NCBI RefSeq assembly: GCF_040901545.1
Contig: NZ_JBBDYL010000052.1
Coordinates: 1-64,000 of the forward strand
Origin: Sulfuricaulis sp040901545
GTDB taxonomy: Bacteria; Pseudomonadota; Gammaproteobacteria; Acidiferrobacterales; Sulfurifustaceae
Length of the DNA: 64,000 bases
Direction: 5' to 3'
Position numbers and translations under genes: made by a program. Positions 1 to 7,097 of the stretch are shown piece after piece (the first letter of the stretch is position 1; each line of letters begins with the position of its first letter). The notes beneath the pieces were generated by a model, which saw nothing but the letters and a program-made list of their open reading frames with translations, did not search any database and had not been told where the DNA came from.

Positions 1-27
1 TAGCGCCCAGGGCCCGAGGCGAATGTA

Positions 28-69
28 GCGGCGCGCTCCCGAGGCGATAGCTCTTTCGGAGCGCGCCGC
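28..69 (-). repeat. Hairpin element copy A, 12-bp perfect stem
   Basis: The arms GCGGCGCGCTCC (28-39) and GGAGCGCGCCGC (58-69) are perfect reverse complements around an 18-nt loop. Read on the minus strand the loop is GAAAGAGCTATCGCCTCG, matching the family consensus. It is the longest uninterrupted stem of the array apart from copy C's extended form. Confidence 0.8.
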
Positions 70-309
70 GCAAGACCGCTGCAAGGAAAACCGTCAACCA
101 CGGGCCACCACGCTGCTATCTCTGAAAGTGCTTGCACCTCGGCAGGCGGCGGTCCTTCGGCCATGGGCGCAGGTAGCCGCAGTGAGCGATGTTCCCTTGG
201 GTGCTACTGCCGCCGTCTCCGAAGGGGCTGCCAGATCCCGAGACGCAGGCTTTCGGAGATGGCAGCCGAGCGACTCAAGGAATAAGGCTCTGGAACGGCA
301 GCCCGCTTC

Positions 310-342
310 CTCCGTCCGAAAGAGCTACGCCACGGGACGGAG
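310..342 (+). repeat. Hairpin element copy B, 8-bp perfect stem
   Basis: The arms CTCCGTCC (310-317) and GGACGGAG (335-342) pair perfectly around the 17-nt loop GAAAGAGCTACGCCACG. The last arm runs into GAGTCGC (340-346), which is shared with the outer stem of the next, inverted copy. Confidence 0.8.
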
Positions 343-399
343 TCGCTGCCGCCACCGCCCGTGGCGCCAGCTCCTTCGGCGGTGGCGGCCAGGCGACTC
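340..399 (-). repeat. Hairpin element copy C, inverted, extended stem
   Basis: The inner arms CCGCCACCGCC (349-359) and GGCGGTGGCGG (378-388) pair perfectly around an 18-nt loop, which on the minus strand reads GAAGGAGCTGGCGCCACG. Beyond a short asymmetric bulge the stem continues as GAGTCGC (340-346) against GCGACTC (393-399), giving 18 paired positions. Confidence 0.8.
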
Positions 400-432
400 A
401 ATGAACGTCGTTTCCGGTGGCGGCCCGGCGTC

Positions 433-465
433 CTCCCTTCGAAGGAGCTGCGCCTCGGAAGGGAG
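433..465 (+). repeat. Hairpin element copy D, 8-bp perfect stem
   Basis: The arms CTCCCTTC (433-440) and GAAGGGAG (458-465) pair perfectly around GAAGGAGCTGCGCCTCG (441-457). Compared with copy B the stem sequence differs at three positions per arm and all changes are compensated, while the loop differs at only three positions. Confidence 0.8.
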
Positions 466-491
466 TCGCCCTGCGCCACGGGATCCGGCGG

Positions 492-869
492 CTACTCCTT
501 GATCATCAGCAAGGCGGCCGCGACTCTGCGATCATCGCTCATGAGGATATTGTAGGTACGGCATGCGGCGCCGGTATCCATGACTTCCAGGCCGATCTTC
601 GCTTCTATCAGGACACGGGTCAGACTCGGCGCTGGAAACACCAACTGCGCCCCGGTACCGAGGATGACTACTTCCGGTTTCAGGGCAACGATGGTCTGAA
701 AATGCTCTTCCAGGAGATCGGCAAAAGACTCGGGCGGCCATTCCGCTATGATCTGTCGCGGTGTCACCACCAGACTGCGGGTATATACTTCCTCATTAAC
801 CGTTATGCGGCCGGGAGCATAGGCGCGGATCAGATTTTGACCGATTCCTGTTTCAAGATGAATTTTCAT
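492..869 (-). CDS. DUF498 / Mth938-like domain protein
   Basis: A 125-residue protein matching the Mth938-like (DUF498) family, whose eukaryotic member NDUFAF3 helps assemble respiratory complex I; the role in bacteria is not settled. Visible family features are the N-terminal strand-rich part, a central ITVNEEVYTRSLVV stretch, a hydrophobic core around VVILGTGAQ and the C-terminal TGAACRTYNILMSDDRRVAAALL segment split over the last strand and helix. The length equals that of the family, and no signal peptide or membrane segment is present. It is transcribed away from alaC and its start lies about 110 bp from the alaC ATG, so the two share an upstream region. Its stop abuts the hairpin array. 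Function is inferred from family only. Confidence 0.85.
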   Translation of the reverse strand: MKIHLETGIGQNLIRAYAPGRITVNEEVYTRSLVVTPRQIIAEWPPESFADLLEEHFQTIVALKPEVVILGTGAQLVFPAPSLTRVLIEAKIGLEVMDTGAACRTYNILMSDDRRVAAALLMIKE

Positions 870-914
870 CGCTGCACTCGGCGAGAGCAGGTTTCATCCA
901 TGGCGCGAAAGTCC

Positions 915-920
915 TATAAT
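915..920 (+). promoter_or_regulatory. Probable -10 box of the alaC-hom promoter
   Basis: A perfect TATAAT lies about 58 bp upstream of the alaC ATG. A weak -35 candidate, TTTCAT at 892-897, is 17 bp away. Transcription would start near 927 and give a leader of about 50 nt. Assigned by motif only. Confidence 0.5.
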
Positions 921-977
921 GCATGAGTATTCAATATCTTGGCGACAAGCCCTTACTATAACAGCACCACGAAATAC

Positions 978-2195
978 ATGTCACAAAACGAAGAATTTCC
1001 CCGCATAAAGCGGTTGCCGCCGTACGTTTTCAATATCGTCAATGAACTCAAGGCGCAGGCGCGTCAACGCGGGGAAGATGTCATTGATTTCGGCATGGGG
1101 AACCCCGACGGTGCCACGCCCAGGCATATCGTGGATAAACTGGTCGAGGCGGCTCAGCGTGAAGATACGCACCGTTACTCGGTGTCGCGCGGTATCCCGC
1201 GTCTGCGACGCGCCATCTGCCAGTGGTACCAGCGGCGCTACGATGTCGAACTCGACATGGACAGCGAGGCAATCGTCACCATCGGTTCGAAGGAAGGGTT
1301 GGCACATCTGGCATTGGCCACGGTAGAGAGGGGAGACGCGGTACTGGTCCCGAATCCAAGTTACCCCATCCACGCGTATGGTTTTGTTATCGCCGGAGCC
1401 GACATCCGTCACGTGCCGCTCGTGCCGGGCGTGGATTTTTTCGCCGAGCTCGAAAAAGCCATCAAGAACACCTGGCCCATTCCCAAGATGCTGGTGCTGA
1501 ATTTTCCCGCCAATCCCACGACCCAGTGTGTCGAGCTCGATTTTTTCCAGAAGGTAATCGCCATCGCGAAAGAGCACAATATTTGGGTAGTCCACGATCT
1601 CGCCTACGCCGACATTGTGTTCGACGGATACCGGGCCCCGTCCATATTGCAGGTGCCCGGAGCGAAAGACATTGCGGTGGAGTTTTTCACCCTTTCCAAG
1701 AGTTACAACATGCCCGGATGGCGCGTCGGGTTCATGTGCGGCAACCCAAAACTCGTGGCAGCATTGTCGCGCCTCAAATCCTATTTCGACTACGGCACCT
1801 TTACGCCCATCCAGGTAGCGGCCATCCGCGCGCTCGAAGGGCCGCAAGAGGCCCTTGAAGCAATACGGCTTAACTATCAGAACCGGCGTGACGTGCTGTG
1901 CCACAGCCTGTTCGCCGCCGGCTGGATGGTGGAAAAACCCAAAGCGACCATGTTCGTTTGGGCCCATATTCCCGAACCTTATCGCGCCATGGGCTCGCTC
2001 GAATTTTCCAAGAAGCTGCTTGCGGATGCGAAAGTGGCTGTGTCTCCCGGAATAGGCTTCGGCGAGTATGGCGACGAATATGTCCGTTTTTCACTGATCG
2101 AAAACGAGCATCGGACTCGTCAGGCCACCCGATCGATACGCGAAATGTTTCGCCGCGACAAGGTAATCAATACAAAAAAAGAACAAGCCCTATGA
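978..2195 (+). CDS. alaC: Alanine-type aminotransferase (AlaC)
   Basis: A fold-type I pyridoxal-phosphate aminotransferase of about 405 residues that fits the glutamate-pyruvate transaminase AlaC. The ATG at 978 begins MSQNEEFPRIKRLPPYVF, which is the usual N terminus; an in-frame TTG at 939 is less likely. The cofactor lysine is K241 in FTLSKSYNMPGWR, and the upstream NFPANPTTQ and DLAYADI motifs supply the usual Asn and Asp/Tyr cofactor contacts. The gene overlaps hom by 4 bp (ATGA), so the two are probably translated together. AlaC next to hom and thrC is a known order in beta- and gammaproteobacteria. Related transaminases such as the diaminopimelate aminotransferase class are harder to exclude. 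Confidence 0.88.
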   Translation: MSQNEEFPRIKRLPPYVFNIVNELKAQARQRGEDVIDFGMGNPDGATPRHIVDKLVEAAQREDTHRYSVSRGIPRLRRAICQWYQRRYDVELDMDSEAIVTIGSKEGLAHLALATVERGDAVLVPNPSYPIHAYGFVIAGADIRHVPLVPGVDFFAELEKAIKNTWPIPKMLVLNFPANPTTQCVELDFFQKVIAIAKEHNIWVVHDLAYADIVFDGYRAPSILQVPGAKDIAVEFFTLSKSYNMPGWRVGFMCGNPKLVAALSRLKSYFDYGTFTPIQVAAIRALEGPQEALEAIRLNYQNRRDVLCHSLFAAGWMVEKPKATMFVWAHIPEPYRAMGSLEFSKKLLADAKVAVSPGIGFGEYGDEYVRFSLIENEHRTRQATRSIREMFRRDKVINTKKEQAL

Positions 2196-3514
2196 AGCCC
2201 GTCAAGATCGGTATGCTCGGCCTCGGCACCGTAGGCTGTGGCACGGTCAATGTACTCGCCCGTAACGGACAGGAAATCACTCGCCGTGCCGGGCGCGAAA
2301 TCAAGATCGTCCAGGCCTGTGCGCGCGATCTAAGCAAAATACGCCCCTGTTCGATGGAAGGAATTCAGCTTGTGTCGGATCCGCATCAAGTGGTGCGCAA
2401 TCCCGAGATTGAAGTTATTGTCGAACTGATCGGGGGGTATGAGCTTGCGCGCACGCTGGTACTTGAGGCCATTGCAAACGGAAAACACGTCGTCACCGCC
2501 AATAAGGCTCTCATTGCCATATATGGCAATGAAATCTTTGCATTAGCGCAAAAGAAAAAAGTAATGGTCGCCTTTGAAGCCGCGGTGGCCGGGGGGATAC
2601 CCATTATCAAATCCGTACGCGAGGGACTCGCCGGGAATCGCATCGAATGGCTGGCCGGTATTATCAACGGAACGAGCAACTACATACTTACACAAATGCG
2701 CGACAAGGGAGCGGATTTCTCCGACGCGCTCAAGGAGGCGCAACGCCTCGGTTTCGCCGAAGCCGATCCCGCTTACGATGTCGAAGGCATCGATGCGACA
2801 CATAAACTGGCAATACTGGCCGCCATTGCTTTCGGTATTCCGCTAAAATGCGAACAGGCCTATACCGAGGGAATTACCAAAATAACCCGAATGGACGTGC
2901 AATACGCTGAAAAGCTGGGTTATCGCTTGAAACTTCTTGGCATCGCCAGGCGCACTAATGGTGGCGTTGAATTGAGGGTGCATCCCACCCTCATTCCCGA
3001 GCGGAGACTGATTGCCAACGTGGATGGCGCCATGAATGCCGTGCTGGTCAAGGGCGATGCTGTGGGTCCGACATTGTTCTACGGCGCCGGAGCCGGCGCT
3101 GAACCTACCGCCTCAGCGATCGTGGCTGATCTGGTGGACGTTGTGCGTACGCTCACGGTTGACCCGAACAGCCGTGTTCCGCATCTGGCATTCCAGCCCG
3201 ATGCGCTCGTGGATATGCCGATATTACCCATTGAGGAAGTCGAGACTTCATATTATCTCAGACTTCACGCGATTGATCGCCCGGGGGTGCTCGCCGACGT
3301 CACGCGCATACTCGCTGATTTGGGAATCAGCATCGAATCCATCCTTCAGAAGGAACCGAATGTCGGTGAAGTGGCCGTACCGGTCATCATCCTGACGCAG
3401 CGGGTCAAGGAGAAAAACATGAATGAAGCGATTGCCCGAATTGAAAAGCTGGACTCGATCAAAGACCGTGTGGCGCGCATCCGGCTTGAACATTTGAATT
3501 GTGAGTGGGTTTAA
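2192..3514 (+). CDS. hom: Homoserine dehydrogenase
   Basis: This 440-residue enzyme reduces aspartate semialdehyde to homoserine, the branch point to threonine and methionine. The N-terminal NAD(P)-binding fold carries GMLGLGTVGCGTV, followed by the NKAL catalytic lysine region. The substrate domain has DPAYDVEGIDATHKL. A C-terminal ACT domain begins near YYLRLHAIDRPGVL and suggests feedback control by threonine. It is a monofunctional enzyme with no aspartokinase domain. The start at 2192 was chosen because it begins the conserved MKPVKIGMLGLG and overlaps the alaC stop as ATGA; a longer open frame upstream is alaC read out of frame. About 110 bp separate it from thrC. Confidence 0.96.
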   Translation: MKPVKIGMLGLGTVGCGTVNVLARNGQEITRRAGREIKIVQACARDLSKIRPCSMEGIQLVSDPHQVVRNPEIEVIVELIGGYELARTLVLEAIANGKHVVTANKALIAIYGNEIFALAQKKKVMVAFEAAVAGGIPIIKSVREGLAGNRIEWLAGIINGTSNYILTQMRDKGADFSDALKEAQRLGFAEADPAYDVEGIDATHKLAILAAIAFGIPLKCEQAYTEGITKITRMDVQYAEKLGYRLKLLGIARRTNGGVELRVHPTLIPERRLIANVDGAMNAVLVKGDAVGPTLFYGAGAGAEPTASAIVADLVDVVRTLTVDPNSRVPHLAFQPDALVDMPILPIEEVETSYYLRLHAIDRPGVLADVTRILADLGISIESILQKEPNVGEVAVPVIILTQRVKEKNMNEAIARIEKLDSIKDRVARIRLEHLNCEWV

Positions 3515-3623
3515 CAATTATCGCTTCTGCGACTAAACCACGGAAGTTCACTAAAACCAGCCTTTGTGTTATTGGTTCAGCGAGAAGTTTGAGATCCATA
3601 AATCCTGATTTGGAATCGTTGCT

Positions 3624-4709
3624 ATGAATTCGGATGACCGGTATACCGGCTTGATAGAAAAATACCGCGCGCGATTACCTGTCTCCTCTGGCAGCCGGAT
3701 TATCAGCCTGGGTGAAGGTAACACACCCTTGATTCGCCTTGAAAATATTACCCAAGATTTGGGTAAGCGCGTGGACATCTATGTAAAGTTCGAAGGACTG
3801 AATCCAACTGGCTCATTCAAAGATCGCGGGATGACCATGGCCGTGACCAAGGCCATTGAAGAAGGCAGCCGCGCTATCATCTGTGCCTCCACCGGCAATA
3901 CCTCGGCTTCGGCGGCAGCCTATGCGGCTCGTGCCGGTATTAAATGTTTCGTGATCATACCGGATGGTCAAATTGCACACGGGAAACTGGCGCAGGCGAT
4001 GATTCATGGCGCGACAGTCATCCAAATTCAGGGCAATTTCGACACCGGCATGGAGCTTGTGAAGGAAGTGGCCAATGAAGCACCAGTAACGATCGTCAAT
4101 TCGATCAATCCGTATCGCTTGCAAGGACAAAAGACAGCGGCATTTGAAATCATTGATGCACTGGGGGACGCGCCGGATTACCATTGTCTTCCCGTGGGTA
4201 ACGCGGGAAATATTACCGCTTACTGGATGGGATACCGCGAATATGCCCTTGACGGCATCTCGAGTGGTTGTCCGGTCATGTTGGGATACCAGGCCGCCGG
4301 CGCCGCACCATTCATTCATGGAAAAATGGTGGATAATCCAGAAACTGTCGCGACAGCAATCCGTATTGGTCGACCACAGTCGTGGGAAAAGGCTTGGGAG
4401 GCGCAAAAGCAATCGCACGGCTGGTTCGATAAATTCACTGATGCGGAAATACTCTCGGCCCAAAAACTGCTGGCGCAAACAGAGGGCATTTTCTGTGAAC
4501 CGGCGTCCGCCGTTTCCCTGCTTGGCGCCACGCATGATATCCGGCACGGTAAAATTCCCGAGACCAGCCGTGTGGTTTGTACTCTGACCGGACACGGGCT
4601 CAAGGACCCGGATACCGCCATTAAACAAAGCAGTGGCCCATTACTTAAAATCAAGGCCGAATTAAAGGCGGTCAAACAGGCCATCTTGAACAATATGTCT
4701 TCCCCCTGA
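3624..4709 (+). CDS. thrC: Threonine synthase
   Basis: A 361-residue pyridoxal-phosphate enzyme that converts O-phosphohomoserine to threonine. The cofactor lysine is K66 in NPTGSFKDRGM, the substrate motif STGNTSASAAAYA follows, and LPVGNAGN forms the phosphate-binding loop of the cofactor. The length matches the short, plant-unlike bacterial class. The gene follows hom on the same strand, so hom and thrC give the last steps of threonine formation apart from homoserine kinase, which is not in the window. The ATG at 3624 is the first in the frame and gives a typical N terminus. Confidence 0.95.
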   Translation: MNSDDRYTGLIEKYRARLPVSSGSRIISLGEGNTPLIRLENITQDLGKRVDIYVKFEGLNPTGSFKDRGMTMAVTKAIEEGSRAIICASTGNTSASAAAYAARAGIKCFVIIPDGQIAHGKLAQAMIHGATVIQIQGNFDTGMELVKEVANEAPVTIVNSINPYRLQGQKTAAFEIIDALGDAPDYHCLPVGNAGNITAYWMGYREYALDGISSGCPVMLGYQAAGAAPFIHGKMVDNPETVATAIRIGRPQSWEKAWEAQKQSHGWFDKFTDAEILSAQKLLAQTEGIFCEPASAVSLLGATHDIRHGKIPETSRVVCTLTGHGLKDPDTAIKQSSGPLLKIKAELKAVKQAILNNMSSP

Positions 4710-4903
4710 CATTCCCTGCAACATAGTGACGCATCCGGACCAACTCGCATCACCTGTCTAATCTTCATCCGGGCAATCCCTTCTATACCCGGCAACATCG
4801 AACCCTAATTTTGCTGAATATATCGGTCATTTTCAGCCCGCAGCCGGTGAATGCCTGATTTTTCAGCTAAATTTGTCCGATTAACCTGAATACCTCCCTG
4901 AAA

Positions 4904-4920
4904 TTGGCACAGGTATTGCT
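4904..4920 (+). promoter_or_regulatory. Sigma-54 promoter of the chemotaxis cluster
   Basis: TTGGCAC (4904-4910) and TTGCT (4916-4920) form a near-consensus -24/-12 promoter. The invariant GG (4906-4907) and GC (4918-4919) are separated by exactly 10 bases. The predicted start lies near 4931, about 78 bp before the first gene. An RpoN activator would be needed; none is encoded in the window. Confidence 0.8.
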
Positions 4921-5008
4921 ATAACTATTAGAGATGACAGAAGTAACCGGATGTCCCGGATACAGGAAATGGTTGTGAGACAGAGACCCCACCTAAGGAG
5001 GGGTCGTA

Positions 5009-5326
5009 ATGGGAAATGGCATGGACCCAGTTCACATCAAGCACTCGGCAGGTAAGGCACATGTTTCCCTGGCGCCCTCACTGGGCGTTGCAGATGTTCG
5101 TGCTATGCATGAAATGCTGGGTTCGTTACTCACAGGCAAATCACTCATTAGTCTGGATGGGGGTCAAGTCGAGCATCTCGATACCGCGGCCATGCAGGTA
5201 TTGACGAGTTTTTATCGCACAGCCAGTGATCGTGGTCTCGTGTTGACCTGGAAAAAAATATCTCCGGGCCTGCAACGTGCGGCGCGGCTACTTGGTCTTG
5301 AATCCACGCTTGGTATGACATCATGA
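5009..5326 (+). CDS. STAS-domain protein, first gene of the chemotaxis cluster
   Basis: A 105-residue single STAS domain, the fold of anti-sigma factor antagonists and MlaB-like proteins. The pattern SLDGGQVEHLDTAAMQVL fits the strand-loop-helix around the usual phosphorylated Ser/Thr, here with Asp-Thr in the loop. No other domain, signal peptide or membrane segment is present. A strong ribosome site, AAGGAGG at about 4995-5001, lies a few bases before the ATG. Its stop overlaps the start of the following chemoreceptor (ATGA). Small STAS proteins accompany a subset of chemotaxis clusters, but their role there is poorly known. The position suggests it acts with the receptor array, perhaps as a phospho-switch; this is inference. 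Confidence 0.85.
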   Translation: MGNGMDPVHIKHSAGKAHVSLAPSLGVADVRAMHEMLGSLLTGKSLISLDGGQVEHLDTAAMQVLTSFYRTASDRGLVLTWKKISPGLQRAARLLGLESTLGMTS

Positions 5327-6705
5327 CTGGACCACTTTCATTCAGCCAATCTTATCGGAAACATGCAGAAATGTGGCCTCGGTGGTGGCTCTGGGCTGCC
5401 GCCGGTATGACCGTCTCTCTGCTGTGGACATTACCGTTCGTGCCCTTGTGGGCGGGAATGGGAGGCGGCCTCTGCGCCATCGGGACATTAATCGTGCTTG
5501 CCGTGTACGCTCGCAAGGAAATCAATAACAGACTTCCTCTCGAAGGCGAAGAAGTCTTGGAAGGGAAGGATGCGGATCAGGCGCTCAATCAAATCGATGA
5601 AATGCTTTCAACCTCCAAGGGTATCGAACAAATACCGCAAGTAGATGAAGTCCTGCAGACAATGGCGGCTGATAATCAACGCCGCCGTTTGGAGGATCTG
5701 ATGCGGCGTTGGGTGGATGTCGCGCAGCGTTATGGCGAAGCCGCGCTCATCTTGCGCAAGGGAATTTACACGGTAATCAGACAAACAGAACAAGCGGCCA
5801 ATACACTGGCCAGCAGCTTCGAAGCGGTGATCAACAAGGCCACGATACAAGCAAGACAGGCCATGGAACTGCTCGAAGGAACCCAGGGAGCAACGAGTGA
5901 TGGAGTGCCACAATCACTGAAGGACTTCATTCAGGTTTCAGACGAGAGACTCAACAAAATGGCGGACGAAGTTGTCCGTGTTGCGGATCTTTCCGTGAAT
6001 ATGGTGCGTGAACTCGATGGGGTACAAAACCGCACTCAGGCGATCGACGGATTCCTGCTTGACGTGGAAAAGCTCGCGGATCAAACCAGCTTGCTCGCAT
6101 TGAATGCGGACATCGAGGCAGCGCGTGTTGGCGAACACGGACGCGGGTTTTCGGTCGTTGCACAGGAGGTTCGCCGGCTCAGCAAACGTTCACACGAGTT
6201 CAGCGACCGTATCCGTGTGCACTTGAAAGAAGTACGAACCGGTTTGAGCAAGACTTATGGAAACATGCGCATGCTTTCTGCTGCAGATATGGAGCATGCC
6301 CTCAAGATCAAGGAGGACGTAATCGCACTCACGCGTTCTCTCGAGGGTAAAAATCGCGAAGTCGCTGAAACCGTGAGTCGCATCAACGATATCAGCAAGG
6401 AAATTGCCCAGGATGTTCAGAATGTCGTCGTTTCACTCCAATTTCATGATATCACCAGCCAGAAACTTCACGGTATGTTGCTACCGATGGATGACTTGCG
6501 TCGTTCGCTTTATCACTTGATGCAAGAGACGCTCAATCTCGACAAGGGATTACTGAGAAATCTACCTGGAAACGAACGCTGGTTATCACGCATGCGTGAT
6601 GTCCAGGCGCAAGATGCTGATACCAGGCCAGCGAAAGACGGCGCTAGAGATCTGCCCAAAATCCTCCGCGCGCAGGATGACGGACACGCCGTCGAATTGT
6701 TTTAA
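5323..6705 (+). CDS. Chemoreceptor with N-terminal membrane hairpin and CheZ-like motif
   Basis: A 460-residue methyl-accepting chemotaxis protein. Two hydrophobic segments near residues 20-62 are separated by only a few residues, so there is no periplasmic sensor domain and stimuli are probably sensed in the membrane or cytoplasm. No HAMP domain is obvious. The signalling tip is near residues 250-290 (DQTSLLALNADIEAAR, then GEHGRGFSVVAQEVRRLSKRS) and departs from the usual NAAIEAARAGE by Asp and Val substitutions. Near residue 385 is LQFHDITSQKL, which resembles the DxxxQ catalytic motif of the CheY-P phosphatase CheZ (DLTGQ). No C-terminal CheR-tethering pentapeptide is present. It overlaps the STAS gene by 4 bp. 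Confidence 0.9.
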   Translation: MTGPLSFSQSYRKHAEMWPRWWLWAAAGMTVSLLWTLPFVPLWAGMGGGLCAIGTLIVLAVYARKEINNRLPLEGEEVLEGKDADQALNQIDEMLSTSKGIEQIPQVDEVLQTMAADNQRRRLEDLMRRWVDVAQRYGEAALILRKGIYTVIRQTEQAANTLASSFEAVINKATIQARQAMELLEGTQGATSDGVPQSLKDFIQVSDERLNKMADEVVRVADLSVNMVRELDGVQNRTQAIDGFLLDVEKLADQTSLLALNADIEAARVGEHGRGFSVVAQEVRRLSKRSHEFSDRIRVHLKEVRTGLSKTYGNMRMLSAADMEHALKIKEDVIALTRSLEGKNREVAETVSRINDISKEIAQDVQNVVVSLQFHDITSQKLHGMLLPMDDLRRSLYHLMQETLNLDKGLLRNLPGNERWLSRMRDVQAQDADTRPAKDGARDLPKILRAQDDGHAVELF

Positions 6706-6720
6706 AGGAGATATGCTTAT

Positions 6721-7083
6721 ATGGCAACCATACTAACGGTAGATGACACCGCCTCAATGCGTCAGATGATCAGTTTCACGCTTAACAGCGTGGGACATGA
6801 AGTCATCCAGGCTTCTGACGGGGACGAAGCGCTGAAAGTCATTCAAGGCAAAAAAGTCGATTTGGTTATCGCGGATGTGAACATGCCTAATATGGACGGC
6901 ATCACACTCGTTAAATCGTTACGCGAACTGGCGGAATTTAAATTCACACCGATTCTCATGCTTACCACGGAATCGCAGGAAACCAAGCGGCAGCAGGGAA
7001 AGGTCGCCGGCGCCACGGGCTGGATTGTCAAACCTTTCAATCCGGAACAATTGCTTTCGGTGGTAAAAAAAGTTCTCGGATAA
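6721..7083 (+). CDS. cheY: CheY-type response regulator
   Basis: A 120-residue single receiver domain. The acidic pocket D8-D9, phospho-acceptor D52, switch T82 and conserved K104 are all in place (VDD, IADVNMPNMDG, LTTES, VKPF). No output domain is present, so it would act by binding a target such as the flagellar switch or a pilus motor. The ribosome site AAAGGAGA lies just upstream of the ATG at 6721. It sits between a chemoreceptor and cheA, as in many tight chemotaxis operons. Which motor it controls cannot be read from the window because no flagellar or pilus motor genes are present. Confidence 0.95.
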   Translation: MATILTVDDTASMRQMISFTLNSVGHEVIQASDGDEALKVIQGKKVDLVIADVNMPNMDGITLVKSLRELAEFKFTPILMLTTESQETKRQQGKVAGATGWIVKPFNPEQLLSVVKKVLG

Positions 7084-7097
7084 AGCCCGGATAAAGT

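Larger units (their letters stand above)
1..480. repeat. Array of variable-stem, constant-loop hairpin elements
   Basis: This gene-free stretch downstream of the DUF498 stop is packed with copies of one small element in both orientations. Each clear copy is a perfect inverted repeat of 8-12 bp around a 17-18 nt loop of consensus GAARGAGCTRYSGCCWCG. Stem sequences differ from copy to copy but remain fully complementary, while the loop stays almost constant. Clear copies are at 28-69, 310-342, 349-388 and 433-465. Degenerate copies are visible near 11-25 (a truncated start), 109-153 and 209-266. The heptamer GAGTCGC or its complement recurs beside several copies (270-276, 340-346, 393-399, 463-469). 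The array reaches the window edge and may continue. Short open frames across it are Ala/Arg/Ser-rich artefacts. Function unknown. Confidence 0.75.

Noticed and set aside
128..502. Open frames on both strands within the first 500 bp
   Set aside because: They are Ala/Arg/Ser-rich, overlap each other in several frames and follow the hairpin repeats. No ribosome site or family match supports a gene.
981..1967. Long minus-strand frame of 328 codons opposite alaC
   Set aside because: It lies fully inside alaC, whose motifs and cofactor lysine are clear. The opposite frame is a codon-bias shadow.
1898..2191. 98-codon upstream extension of hom
   Set aside because: It runs through the alaC 3' end out of frame; the conserved homoserine dehydrogenase N terminus starts at 2192.
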